Positions 16,337 to 24,653 of a DNA stretch of 64,000 nt are shown here, in pieces. Position 1 is the first letter of the stretch; every line of letters starts with the position of its first letter. Source of the DNA: Collinsella tanakaei YIT 12063 (GTDB taxonomy: Bacteria > Actinomycetota > Coriobacteriia > Coriobacteriales > Coriobacteriaceae); the NCBI RefSeq assembly GCF_000225705.1, contig NZ_JH126475.1:1-64000 (forward strand), in the 5' to 3' direction. The notes beneath the pieces were generated by a model. The model saw nothing but the letters and a program-made list of their open reading frames with translations. It made no database searches and was not told where the DNA came from. The position numbers and the translations under genes are program-made.

Positions 16337-18799
16337 TTAGCTGCGCAAAGAAGGAGCGCTGGCTGTGGGGCTGGCATCGTTGCGCCTGCGCCTGCGAACG
16401 GTCCATATGCCAATGAACGCCATGGCGCCGCAGCCTACCAGCGTGAGGAGAAGGCCGGCGGTGAAGCCGGGAGAGCGGTAGGTGAGCTCGATGGTGTGGC
16501 TGCCGGTAGAGACGGGGATGGAGCTCATGCCTTTGTCGAACGCGGGCGATATAGGAGCCTCGCTGCCGTCCACGCGGGCTTGCCAGCCTTTGTCGTAGGG
16601 TATGGAGAGCAGCAGGGTGGTGTCGCGCGCGGCCGTGTATATGCCACAGACGTGGCCGTCTTCAAACACGTTGGGGACAAACTGTGCCTGCGAAAGGCTG
16701 TCATGGATGCGGGTGAACTCGTCCATATTAAGCGCGTAGAACAAGCAGCCCGTGCCAGCGGGGACAGCGCCGCCCTCATAGAACGGGTCGATGTTTACGG
16801 TATGGGTTGTGGCGCTCTCCACAATCTGGCTGTTGACCTCGCGCACGTTGTTGGAGAAACGCCAGCCTTCCTTTATGAGGGGGCCTCCGTCGACACTGAA
16901 TGAGACGGGGGAGTAGCTTCCCGCGTTTTCGCCGCGTACCACATAGGCATAGCCAATGCTGTTGGCCGGAACATCGACGGTCCAGCTTAGGCGTCCGTCT
17001 GCATCGTGTTGCGTGGCATCGATTTTTTGGTAGAGCTCAACCGTGGAGCCCGTGATTGCTGAGAACAGAGCGTTTTGGCGCTCGAATGGATTGCCCCCAT
17101 TGGGGATGGCGAGGCTGTAGTTTGCATCGACGCTTATGCCTAGGGAAAGCGCGTATGGGTTGTACGAAATGGAGGCGCCGTTACTTGGGGTTTCGATGCC
17201 GGTCGCGCGGTATCCTGCGGGCGTTCCCCAGGTGCCGACGTAGCGCACGCCAAGCAAGCTATCCATTGCCAGCACGGGTGAAGCGTAGACGGTTGAGAAC
17301 TCCCCCACGCTGCTATACCCCATGCTGTTGAGGAACCGTATGGCGGCAGGGGAGTTTGCGGACGAATAGGACGAGAGCTGGTTGAAGCCGTGCGAGATGC
17401 CCTCGTTGAACGAGGCGCCGATTCTGTTGTACGTCTTGTCGAAGCGGTAGAAGGGGTCCGTGTCCGCTTGCTTGATCTGAGCGAGCTGCACGTCAGCCTC
17501 TTCAACGTAGGCGTTATGTTGCTCCTGCGTGTAGTTGTAATAGATCTTTTCCCATGCGGAGTGGGCGTTGAGCCCCAAATCGACGCAGGCGAACAAAAGA
17601 AGGGCGGTCAGCGCTGCGTTCTTTGCAATGGGCGACACTAGGCGACGAGCCGTTTCTTCCTCCGATTTTTCTGCTGTCGCGCGTGCGTATAGGTAATGCG
17701 CTGCGGTCCAGATGAGCAGGAAGGTGAACAGGAAGGCGGTTCTAGAATAAAACCCGTTTGGAACTCGCATGCCGCACCATACAAACTGGAGAGCGCCAAA
17801 AATGCTCGATGCAGCCATGAACGCGAGGCATGCGAATGAGAGGAGCCTGAATTTACAATCGACCTTTGGGGTGAGAAGGAAGCAGGCGGAAAGCACGAGT
17901 GGAATAATGCCTGCAAAGAATTGCGGTACCGCGTCCGGTGCCCATTGCGAGGGAAGAAAGCCAAGCAGGATTGCGTGGGGCGTGGTGGCAAGGGGGGAAA
18001 TCTGGGAAGAACCAGAGCCTCCCAGCATAGCGAGTACGGTTGGAACGAATGTCCAGGAGGAGAGCAAAAGGCCAAGAACGATGGCGAATGTGAAGCGCCC
18101 CGCCCTGCCGGCGACCCAGCGGGCGGAGACGCGCGCGCCGGACGTTATATGATCCGCCAGCTCGAAGAGGACGAACAGACAGAGGAACAACAGCGTGATG
18201 TAGGCCATGTACCAGCAGGTGATCACGTCAATGGCGACTATTGCGGCGAGGGGCGCAAATGAGCCGCCTATGATGAGCCTATGGCAGCGCCAGGCGGCGA
18301 GCGGCAGGATGATGAGCGCGTCGAGCCAAAGCGGGTTGCGCAGGTTGGTTACCGTCCAGGTCGACCAGGTGTAGCAAAGCCCAAGCGTGAGCGCCCACGC
18401 AGGGGAGAGGGAGAACCTCTTTTTGAGATACCAGGTCATGGCGAGCTGCATGCATCCTAGCTTGAGCGCGACGATGACGTAAATGGCAAGGGTGAGATGG
18501 TTTTGGTCGAACAACAGGGTCACCAGGTTAAACGGACTGGCGAGGTAGTAGCTGTAAAGCCCCCAGGTATTGGATCCCATGCCTTGGGCAAAGGAGTAAA
18601 AGATGCTTCCCTGTCCGCACAACAAGCTTCTGTACCAGGTAAAGAAGTCGATATATTGATATCTAAGATCGTCCGCCAAAAAGGATTGGGCACCAAAGGG
18701 ATACGTACCCGCCCAGACGGATTGCACGGCAAGCATGGCGATGGGCAGGGTGAAGCAGACGGCCCAAAATAAAAGAGTTCTGCAACCATTCTTATTCAT
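16337..18799 (-). CDS. YfhO family membrane protein
   Basis: The 820-residue protein starts with a membrane helix and carries a dozen or so hydrophobic segments in its first 450 residues, with LADDLRYQYIDFFTWYRSLLC and FSFAQGMGSNTWGLYSYYL-type sequence typical of YfhO near residues 40-80. A long extracytoplasmic domain and a last membrane helix with an RRRRR tail follow. YfhO proteins are GT-C-like glycosyltransferases implicated in glycosylating lipoteichoic acid or other cell-wall polymers with a polyprenyl-phosphate sugar. It overlaps the upstream GT2 gene by 8 bp, so the pair is translationally coupled and probably forms one pathway. Confidence 0.85.
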   Translation of the reverse strand: MNKNGCRTLLFWAVCFTLPIAMLAVQSVWAGTYPFGAQSFLADDLRYQYIDFFTWYRSLLCGQGSIFYSFAQGMGSNTWGLYSYYLASPFNLVTLLFDQNHLTLAIYVIVALKLGCMQLAMTWYLKKRFSLSPAWALTLGLCYTWSTWTVTNLRNPLWLDALIILPLAAWRCHRLIIGGSFAPLAAIVAIDVITCWYMAYITLLFLCLFVLFELADHITSGARVSARWVAGRAGRFTFAIVLGLLLSSWTFVPTVLAMLGGSGSSQISPLATTPHAILLGFLPSQWAPDAVPQFFAGIIPLVLSACFLLTPKVDCKFRLLSFACLAFMAASSIFGALQFVWCGMRVPNGFYSRTAFLFTFLLIWTAAHYLYARATAEKSEEETARRLVSPIAKNAALTALLLFACVDLGLNAHSAWEKIYYNYTQEQHNAYVEEADVQLAQIKQADTDPFYRFDKTYNRIGASFNEGISHGFNQLSSYSSANSPAAIRFLNSMGYSSVGEFSTVYASPVLAMDSLLGVRYVGTWGTPAGYRATGIETPSNGASISYNPYALSLGISVDANYSLAIPNGGNPFERQNALFSAITGSTVELYQKIDATQHDADGRLSWTVDVPANSIGYAYVVRGENAGSYSPVSFSVDGGPLIKEGWRFSNNVREVNSQIVESATTHTVNIDPFYEGGAVPAGTGCLFYALNMDEFTRIHDSLSQAQFVPNVFEDGHVCGIYTAARDTTLLLSIPYDKGWQARVDGSEAPISPAFDKGMSSIPVSTGSHTIELTYRSPGFTAGLLLTLVGCGAMAFIGIWTVRRRRRNDASPTASAPSLRS

Positions 18800-19751
18800 C
18801 GATGTTGCTCTCCCTCACAATGTAAAGGGGGCGGTGCTTGGTCTCAAGGTAGGTCTTGGCAAGATATTGGCCCATGATGCCAAGGCAGAGGAGCTGAATG
18901 CCCCCGATGAAGATGATGATGCAGGCGAGTGACGGCCAGCCTTGGACGGCATCGCCGAACAGCAGTGCGCGAAAGAAGATAAAGATGAGGGCGATGAACG
19001 CGACGATGCAGAAAATCGTTCCCATAACAGAGGCGATCGAGAGCGGGACGGTAGAGAAGGCGACGATTCCATCGATTGAGTAAAGCAAAAGGGAGAAGAA
19101 GCTCCACTTGGTTTCTCCGGCGACGCGGTTTACGTTGACGTAGGGCAGCCACTTTGTTTTGAAACCAACCCAGCCGTATATGCCCTTGGAAAAACGGTTG
19201 TACTCTGGCATGGATAGAATTGCATCAACCATGGACCGGCGCATAAGGCGAAAGTCTCGTGCGCCGTCGACAATCTCTGTTTTGGAGATGCGGTTGACGA
19301 GGCGGTAGAACATCCGGGCGAAAAATGATCGGATGGGCGGTTCGCCTTGGCGCGTGGTGCGTCGCGTGGCGACGTTGTCATAGTCTTCCGTTTGGAGAAT
19401 CTCATACATCTGCGGCAAGAGGGATGGGGGATCTTGCATGTCCGCATCCATGGTGGCGACGTAATCGCCCGTGGCGTGCTGCAATCCTGCGAGAAGACCT
19501 GCTTCCTTGCCAAAGTTGCGCGAGAAGGAGATCCATTTGATGGCAAGGGGATCGTGCGCGCTCGCTTGCTCTTTCATAACGTCAAGCGTCCGGTCCGTTG
19601 AGCCGTCGTCGACAAGGATAACCTCGAAGGCGAGGGAATGCTCGACTTCCATCTTTTTCGCTACGCTTGAAAGCTCCTTGAGAAAGAGCGGCAGGCTCTC
19701 TTCCTCGTTGAAGCATGGAACAACAACGGATAGAGTTTGCTGTGCGTTCAA
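18792..19751 (-). CDS. GT2 family glycosyltransferase (DPM1/GtrB-like, membrane-anchored)
   Basis: Transfers a sugar from a nucleotide donor to a polyprenyl phosphate. LSVVVPCFNEEESLPLFL at the N-terminus, VILVDDGSTDRT near residue 45 and the metal-binding MDADMQDPP near residue 97 identify the family. Two membrane helices lie near the C-terminus (about residues 230-295). The start is TTG at 19751 behind GGGGGT. At 319 aa it has the size of GtrB-type enzymes. Its end overlaps the YfhO start by 8 bp: the likely scheme is that this enzyme makes the lipid-linked sugar that YfhO then uses outside the membrane. Confidence 0.88.
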   Translation of the reverse strand: MNAQQTLSVVVPCFNEEESLPLFLKELSSVAKKMEVEHSLAFEVILVDDGSTDRTLDVMKEQASAHDPLAIKWISFSRNFGKEAGLLAGLQHATGDYVATMDADMQDPPSLLPQMYEILQTEDYDNVATRRTTRQGEPPIRSFFARMFYRLVNRISKTEIVDGARDFRLMRRSMVDAILSMPEYNRFSKGIYGWVGFKTKWLPYVNVNRVAGETKWSFFSLLLYSIDGIVAFSTVPLSIASVMGTIFCIVAFIALIFIFFRALLFGDAVQGWPSLACIIIFIGGIQLLCLGIMGQYLAKTYLETKHRPLYIVRESNIDE

Positions 19752-19962
19752 TGTGATACCCCCGAGTCACTGCGCGAGGCGATAGCGCTTTTATTTGCTG
19801 GTTTTTCGATCATTTAAGTATAGGCCTTGGCGTTTCGATTTGGCTAAACTGGCCATATACCGCCGCATGTAAGCTCGGGCGTCTCGGTTGCATGGGCGGG
19901 ATACAATAAATGGGTTGCAAAACCGCCGCGGGCAGCCGTGGCCTGCATAGATAGGAGCGCTC

Positions 19963-21993
19963 ATGTCCCAGGCCGTGATAGGTCTTGTCGCCCACGTCGA
20001 TGCGGGCAAGACCACGTTGGCGGAGGCTCTTCTGTACCGCGCGGGCGCCATTCGCCGGCAGGGGCGCGTGGACAAGGGCGATGCGCACCTCGACACGGAC
20101 GCCATGGAACGCGAGCGTGGTATCACGATTTTTTCGAAGCAGACCTCGCTGGATTGGGCGGGTGCGCACGTAATGCTGCTCGACACGCCGGGCCACGTCG
20201 ACTTCTCCGCAGAGGCGGAGCGCACGCTGCAGGCGCTGGACTACGCGGTGCTTATTGTGGGGGCCAACGACGGGGTGGAGGGCCATACCGAGACCCTGTG
20301 GAGCCTGCTCGCCAGATATAACGTTCCTACCTTTGTTTTTGTAAACAAGCTCGATCTTGCCGCGGACGGCCTCGGTCCCGTTATGGACGAGATGCATCGC
20401 CGCCTGTCACCTTCGGTTGTGGACGGCGACGCGTTGTCGGCGCTGGTCGCTTCAGCTGGCGGGGCGGGGGAGGGCGCTGCCGCGCTTTTAGAAGACGTCG
20501 CGGCGACCGATGAAGACGCGTTGGATGAGTATCTGGAGAGCGGCTTTCTGTCTGCCGAGACGATTCGCCGGCTCATCGTCCAAAGAAAGGTCTTTCCGTG
20601 CTTTGCGGGATCCGCGTTGCGCATGGAAGGTATCGAGGAGTTTTTGGACGGCGTGGTCGCGCTGGTGCAGGAGAAGACGTGGCCGGATGAGTTCGCCGCG
20701 CGCGTGTACCGCGTGAGTCGCGGGGCGCATGACGAGCGCCTGGCCTGGGTCAAGGTCACCGGCGGCGTGCTGCGCGCCAAGGAGCAGTTGAGCGGCTTTG
20801 ACCGTGGTGCGGCATGGAACGAGAAGGTCGACCAGGTGCGCATCTATGATGCCGACTCGTTTGAGATCGCGCGCGAGGTGCCGGCGGGGCGCGTGTGCGC
20901 GGTGACCGGATTGTCCCAGGTTCTGCCGGGGAGTGCTTTGGGCGCGGAGGCGCGTTCGGCCGAGCCTGCTCTGGCGCCCGTGCTTTCCTACAGCGTGAAC
21001 GCCGCGGGTGCGGACGCTACCACGCTGGTGCAGGCGCTGCGAGAGCTTGCGGACGAGGATCCCCTGCTGGGCGTTGCGTGGCACGAGCAGCTGCAAGAGG
21101 TGCACGTGCAGCTTATGGGAGAGGTTCAGCGCGAGGTGGTGGCGCGTCAGCTGTTGGATCGCTTTGGGCTCGAGGTGACCTTTGGCGCCGGAGGCATCCT
21201 GTATCGCGAGACCGTGACCGCGCCGGTGCGCGGGGCGGGTCATTTTGAGCCGCTGCGCCATTATGCGGAGGTTCAGTTGCTGGTGGAGCCGTCGGAGCGC
21301 GGAGCGGGCGTTGAGGCGGGCACCCGCGCCCTTGAGGATGATTTGGACCGCAACTGGCAGCGGCTTATCCTTACCCACGTGCTGGAGCGCGAACACCCCG
21401 GTGTGCTGACCGGTGCCCCGTTGACGGATGTTCGCATCACCTTGCTGGGCGGGCGCGCGCACCTGAAGCATACCGAGGGCGGCGATTTTATGCAGGCAAC
21501 CTACCGCGCTATTCGTCAGGCGCTGATGACGGCGCGCGAGCAGGGGGCTTGCCGGCTGTTGGAACCGTGGTACCGCTTTAGACTGGGCGTTCCGGCGGAC
21601 AAGGTGGGTCGCGCACTTGCTGACTTGCAACGTATGGGTGGCGATTTCGATGCGCCGGTCGCCGAGGGCGATCGCGCGGAGATTGCGGGCGCGGCGCCGG
21701 CTTCTGAGATTGGTTCCTACGCGCTGGAGGTGAGTGCGTATTCGGGAGGTCGCGGAAGGTTGTTTTTGGAGTATGCAGGCTACCGGCCCTGCCATAACGC
21801 CGAGCAGGTTATCGCTGAGGCCGCCTATGATCCCGTGGCGGATCTTGCCAACACGCCCGACTCCGTTTTTTGCAGCCACGGTGCTGGTTACAACGTGGCA
21901 TGGGATCAGGTTCCCGCGCAGGCGCACGTCGAGATCGACTTTGATCGGCTGCGCCCGTGGCGAAAGGCGGATGCGAGTTTCTTTGCGGAGTGA
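19963..21993 (+). CDS. TetM-like/EF-G-like translation factor GTPase
   Basis: GTPase motifs are clear: G1 AHVDAGKTT (residues 10-18), RGIT switch I, G3 DTPGH and G4 NKLD. Domains II to V follow the EF-G order (for example LMGEVQREVVARQLLDRFG). At 676 residues and with this domain layout it resembles the ribosomal-protection family (TetM/TetO/TetW) and its chromosomal relatives annotated as translation-factor GTPases. The sequence is not one of the classical mobile tet genes as far as I can tell. Whether it protects against tetracycline cannot be read here. The start has AGGAG nearby (19952-19956). It is monocistronic. Confidence 0.85.
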   Translation: MSQAVIGLVAHVDAGKTTLAEALLYRAGAIRRQGRVDKGDAHLDTDAMERERGITIFSKQTSLDWAGAHVMLLDTPGHVDFSAEAERTLQALDYAVLIVGANDGVEGHTETLWSLLARYNVPTFVFVNKLDLAADGLGPVMDEMHRRLSPSVVDGDALSALVASAGGAGEGAAALLEDVAATDEDALDEYLESGFLSAETIRRLIVQRKVFPCFAGSALRMEGIEEFLDGVVALVQEKTWPDEFAARVYRVSRGAHDERLAWVKVTGGVLRAKEQLSGFDRGAAWNEKVDQVRIYDADSFEIAREVPAGRVCAVTGLSQVLPGSALGAEARSAEPALAPVLSYSVNAAGADATTLVQALRELADEDPLLGVAWHEQLQEVHVQLMGEVQREVVARQLLDRFGLEVTFGAGGILYRETVTAPVRGAGHFEPLRHYAEVQLLVEPSERGAGVEAGTRALEDDLDRNWQRLILTHVLEREHPGVLTGAPLTDVRITLLGGRAHLKHTEGGDFMQATYRAIRQALMTAREQGACRLLEPWYRFRLGVPADKVGRALADLQRMGGDFDAPVAEGDRAEIAGAAPASEIGSYALEVSAYSGGRGRLFLEYAGYRPCHNAEQVIAEAAYDPVADLANTPDSVFCSHGAGYNVAWDQVPAQAHVEIDFDRLRPWRKADASFFAE

Positions 21994-22315
21994 GGTGCGG
22001 CGAGTATCAGGCGATTTTCATGGAAAAGCGGCTGTGAAAACGGGTCCTGAATGGTGCGCCTGCGCAGTTCTGAAGGATAATTGCATCGTTTTCAGAAAAG
22101 TGCGTGTATACCTGTTTTGCGGGTTGGCTTTACCAGGCGTTTCTTTGGGGCGGCATGGCTGTCTACTTGGGGATAATCAAAATCGATGCAATTATCCGTC
22201 ACAAATGCGTGCGGCATTCTGGAAAGAGCCGCGCACAGGCGCCTAACAAGCAGGGCGGAACGCAGGAAAAGCCCGTTGTAGTCACGAAACATGCCTGGAA
22301 ATAGAAGGGGTCGCT
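21994..22315. other. Intergenic stretch before trmO
   Basis: This 322-bp stretch between the GTPase and trmO has no convincing gene. It holds the inverted-repeat element at 22075-22197. Small frames on both strands lack ribosome sites or similarity. Confidence 0.45.
22075..22197. repeat. 14-bp inverted repeat with alternative inner pairing
   Basis: GGATAATTGCATCG (22075-22088) and CGATGCAATTATCC (22184-22197) are perfect inverted copies, 95 bp apart. A third partial copy GGATAAT (22171-22177) can pair with ATTATCC (22191-22197) instead, giving a local hairpin. The layout allows two mutually exclusive folds, or the ends of a small (123-bp) MITE-like element. No obvious target-site duplication flanks it. 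Confidence 0.5.
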
Positions 22316-23053
22316 GTGAAAGCCATCGCACATATTCATACAGACCTGCCGCAGAAGTTCGGCATTCCCCGTAACAGCTTTCTTGCTCCCCATCTGCAGG
22401 GGCGTATCGTTTTCGAGCCGGAGTTCGCGCTGCCTGCAGCGGTGGAGGGGCTCGACGAGTTCTCGCATATATGGTTGCTTTGGGAGTTCCAAAACGGCAC
22501 GCCGGGCGGGGCCGCGGCGGATATCGCCGCAGATCTAGCGACTAAGGATAAGAGCGGTGCCACGTCCAAGTGGACGCCTTCCGTGCGTCCGCCGCGCTTG
22601 GGCGGCGTTGAGAGGCACGGCGTCTTCGCTACGCGCAGCCCGTTCCGTCCCAATCCTATAGGTCTTACCTGCGTAAAGCTTGATCATGTGGAGTTGACGC
22701 CGCAGGGTCCCGTGATCCATGTGCTTGCGGCGGACCTGCGCGACGACACGCCCATTTATGACATCAAGCCCTATATTCCCTTTGCAGACTGCCATCCGGA
22801 AGCCACGGGAGGATGGATCGAGGACGCGCCCTGGCATGAGCTCGAAGTCGATTTTCCCGACCAGCTACGCGCTCGTTTTGCAGCGCTTGCGGAGGCATCT
22901 AAGCTCGAAGGTCTTATCGAAGTCCTGCGCCAGGATCCGCGCCGTGCCGGAAGCAAACATGAACCCGACCGCGTCTATCATCTGGCATACGCTGGGTTTG
23001 ATGTCGCGTTCACCGTGGATCGAGACATGCTGCATGTTCTTGGACTCGACTAG
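22316..23053 (+). CDS. trmO: tRNA (N6-threonylcarbamoyladenosine-N6)-methyltransferase TrmO-like
   Basis: Methylates t6A37 of tRNA using SAM. The N-terminal pattern TDLPQKFGIPRNSFL, GRIVFEPE, LDEFSHIWLLWEF and the block VRPPRLGG...GVFATRSPFRPNPIGL (residues about 83-116) are diagnostic of the TrmO/TsaA family. DDTPIYDIKPYIPFAD follows near residue 145. At 245 residues it is full length. The start is GTG at 22316 behind AGAAGGGG. Its stop overlaps the stop of the convergent SGNH hydrolase: both TAG codons share the CTAG at 23050-23053. Confidence 0.9.
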   Translation: MKAIAHIHTDLPQKFGIPRNSFLAPHLQGRIVFEPEFALPAAVEGLDEFSHIWLLWEFQNGTPGGAAADIAADLATKDKSGATSKWTPSVRPPRLGGVERHGVFATRSPFRPNPIGLTCVKLDHVELTPQGPVIHVLAADLRDDTPIYDIKPYIPFADCHPEATGGWIEDAPWHELEVDFPDQLRARFAALAEASKLEGLIEVLRQDPRRAGSKHEPDRVYHLAYAGFDVAFTVDRDMLHVLGLD

Positions 23054-23631
23054 CGGTTCAACGCGTCTGCAATCGTTTGGGCAACAAATTGCGATCCAGC
23101 GGGCGAGGGGTGCACGCCGTCGACCGCGTAAAACCAACTGGCGTCCTCCATCTGCGCCACGGCTTTTGCCATGTCGACAAAGATGGCGCCATGGGCGGCA
23201 GCGGCACGCAGAGATCCCTCATGCATGAGCTGACCCATCTGCGCGGCGCTCATGCCCAGCTTCTTCAGTTTGGCCGAGTCCTCTCGGTATCCCCAGGTTC
23301 CGTAGAGCACGGGCGCCGCGTTGTGGTCGCGCGCCAGCTCGCATATTTTGGCCACCGCTCGCTCGTGTGCGGATGGGTTGGTTGCGGGCAGATGGCTCAT
23401 ATCCTGCGCGATCACGTAGTCAAAGCATCCGTGCTCTGCCTGAGTTCCATCGCCGTCCAGCGCTTGCAGAACGCGCGATCCCGTTTTGGTGAGAGGGTTG
23501 GAAAATTCTGCGAGTCGAGCGCCCCCACGGGTGATGGCGACCACCTGCGCGTCGAGGAGACTTGCAAGGATGGTTGGCATGGCATTTGCCGCGGTGAGGC
23601 TGTTGCCCACCATAAGTATGGAGAGGCTCAT
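23050..23631 (-). CDS. SGNH/GDSL-type hydrolase
   Basis: The 193-residue protein has the GNSLT block I (MVGNSLTAAN, with the nucleophile serine at about residue 11), a GGARL block II and the C-terminal DGVHPSPAG with the catalytic Asp and His. Such enzymes are esterases or lipases, and the substrate is unknown. No signal peptide is visible, so it is probably cytoplasmic. It lies 24 bp downstream of the XRE regulator on the same strand and may be co-transcribed with it. Confidence 0.8.
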   Translation of the reverse strand: MSLSILMVGNSLTAANAMPTILASLLDAQVVAITRGGARLAEFSNPLTKTGSRVLQALDGDGTQAEHGCFDYVIAQDMSHLPATNPSAHERAVAKICELARDHNAAPVLYGTWGYREDSAKLKKLGMSAAQMGQLMHEGSLRAAAAHGAIFVDMAKAVAQMEDASWFYAVDGVHPSPAGSQFVAQTIADALNR

Positions 23632-23655
23632 GGGACTCCTTCTTTGGAATGCGGA

Positions 23656-24282
23656 TTAGGCAATGAAGAGGTTCGGTGCAAGCAAGGTGGCGATCCATGC
23701 GAGTATACAGGCGATGGCAACCGCCGTCGCAAGGGAGAGGACCAGGGCGTTGTGCGGGTCCTTTACTCCATCGCGGGCGATCTGGTCGGCGAGGCACTCG
23801 TCCAAGGGATCGACTGATCGGCGGTTCTCCTTGTCGAGGGCTCTCAGTACCCCTGCGGCGGATTGCGCGGCGGTGGCACGCCCCAGCCCGCGCATGGTCA
23901 GGACTATGAACACGGTCGCGCAGATCGCCCCCAGGCAAAGCTGGGCCACGCTGCCAACCATGGGGCGAGCCGTCAGGCCAACCGTGATAAGGGCGCACGC
24001 GCTCGCCGCGGTGACTGCTGCGAGTAGGATGGTTCGACCGTGGGAGGCGCGCGCTTCCGCCTGGACCATATTGCGCATCTCGTCCGCATCGCCTAAGACC
24101 AAGTCGTCGATGGCTACACCAAAAATCTGGGACAGGATGAGGAGGGACTGGGCATCGGGTAGCGTCCGCCCCGTTTCCCAGTGCGACAGGGTTGGCCTGG
24201 ACACCAGCGCCCTCTGTGCGAGCTCTTCTTGAGAAAGTCCCATTCTCGCTCTGTTTTCGCGAATGCGCTCGCCAACGTTCAT
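23656..24282 (-). CDS. XRE family helix-turn-helix regulator with membrane segments
   Basis: The start at 24282 (MNVGERIRENRARMGLSQEE) has AAGGAC upstream and begins at the domain, so I prefer it to the longer open frame. Residues 5-60 form a classic HTH_3: LSQEELAQRALVSRPTLSHWETGRTLPD. Then come two hydrophobic helices (about 85-130) and a last C-terminal helix (about 180-205). A DNA-binding domain tied to the membrane fits a sensor of envelope or small-molecule signals. The SGNH hydrolase follows at 24 bp. Its target is not evident, and the LPXTG gene is divergent to it. Confidence 0.8.
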   Translation of the reverse strand: MNVGERIRENRARMGLSQEELAQRALVSRPTLSHWETGRTLPDAQSLLILSQIFGVAIDDLVLGDADEMRNMVQAEARASHGRTILLAAVTAASACALITVGLTARPMVGSVAQLCLGAICATVFIVLTMRGLGRATAAQSAAGVLRALDKENRRSVDPLDECLADQIARDGVKDPHNALVLSLATAVAIACILAWIATLLAPNLFIA

Positions 24283-24653
24283 ACGGCCCGTCCTTTCGCC
24301 CGTTTGTCCTGATGGTATGCCTTCCAGCATGAACAATGGGGGTCATCTTGTCAGTAAAAATATGTAACATGCCAATCTACCTGCTAGTTTAATGCTAATA
24401 ACAAATGATACGAATCGGTATTCGCGCCGGCGGTATTTTGGGGTTGTGCGCCCGCGTGCCGCCATGTTTTGCCTATGCACGGTTCGCGCGGGTGCCCCCT
24501 GGGAGCCATCCTAAAACCACATTCCAATCCACGTGCCGACGGGCCCAAGGTGCTCGGTGGCGCATCGTGCGTTTGATAAATGACTCCTGAAAGGGGGCGA
24601 TTCAGCCCGTTTTGTTGTGAGCGGGAACCTACGTAGCAGAAAGGATTGGAAAC
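24283..24653. other. Divergent intergenic region between the XRE regulator and the LPXTG protein
   Basis: This 371-bp region separates two divergent genes and should hold both promoters. The part near 24340-24420 is AT-rich (AAAAATATG, TAATGCTAATAACAAATG). Further on there is a long imperfect stem between GCGCCCGCG (about 24447-24455) and CGCGCGGGTGC (about 24485-24496). I see no gene in it. Confidence 0.4.

Noticed and set aside
20488-21927. 479-residue reverse-strand frame
   Set aside because: It is antisense to the translation GTPase, which has all G motifs.
19963-21993. Calling the translation GTPase a tetracycline resistance gene
   Set aside because: Family membership is clear, but chromosomal relatives of this kind are common in gut Firmicutes and Actinobacteria without shown resistance, and no mobile element flanks it.
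22092-22331. 79-residue minus frame and 66-residue + frame before trmO
   Set aside because: No ribosome sites or recognisable motifs; they cross the inverted-repeat element and the trmO start region.
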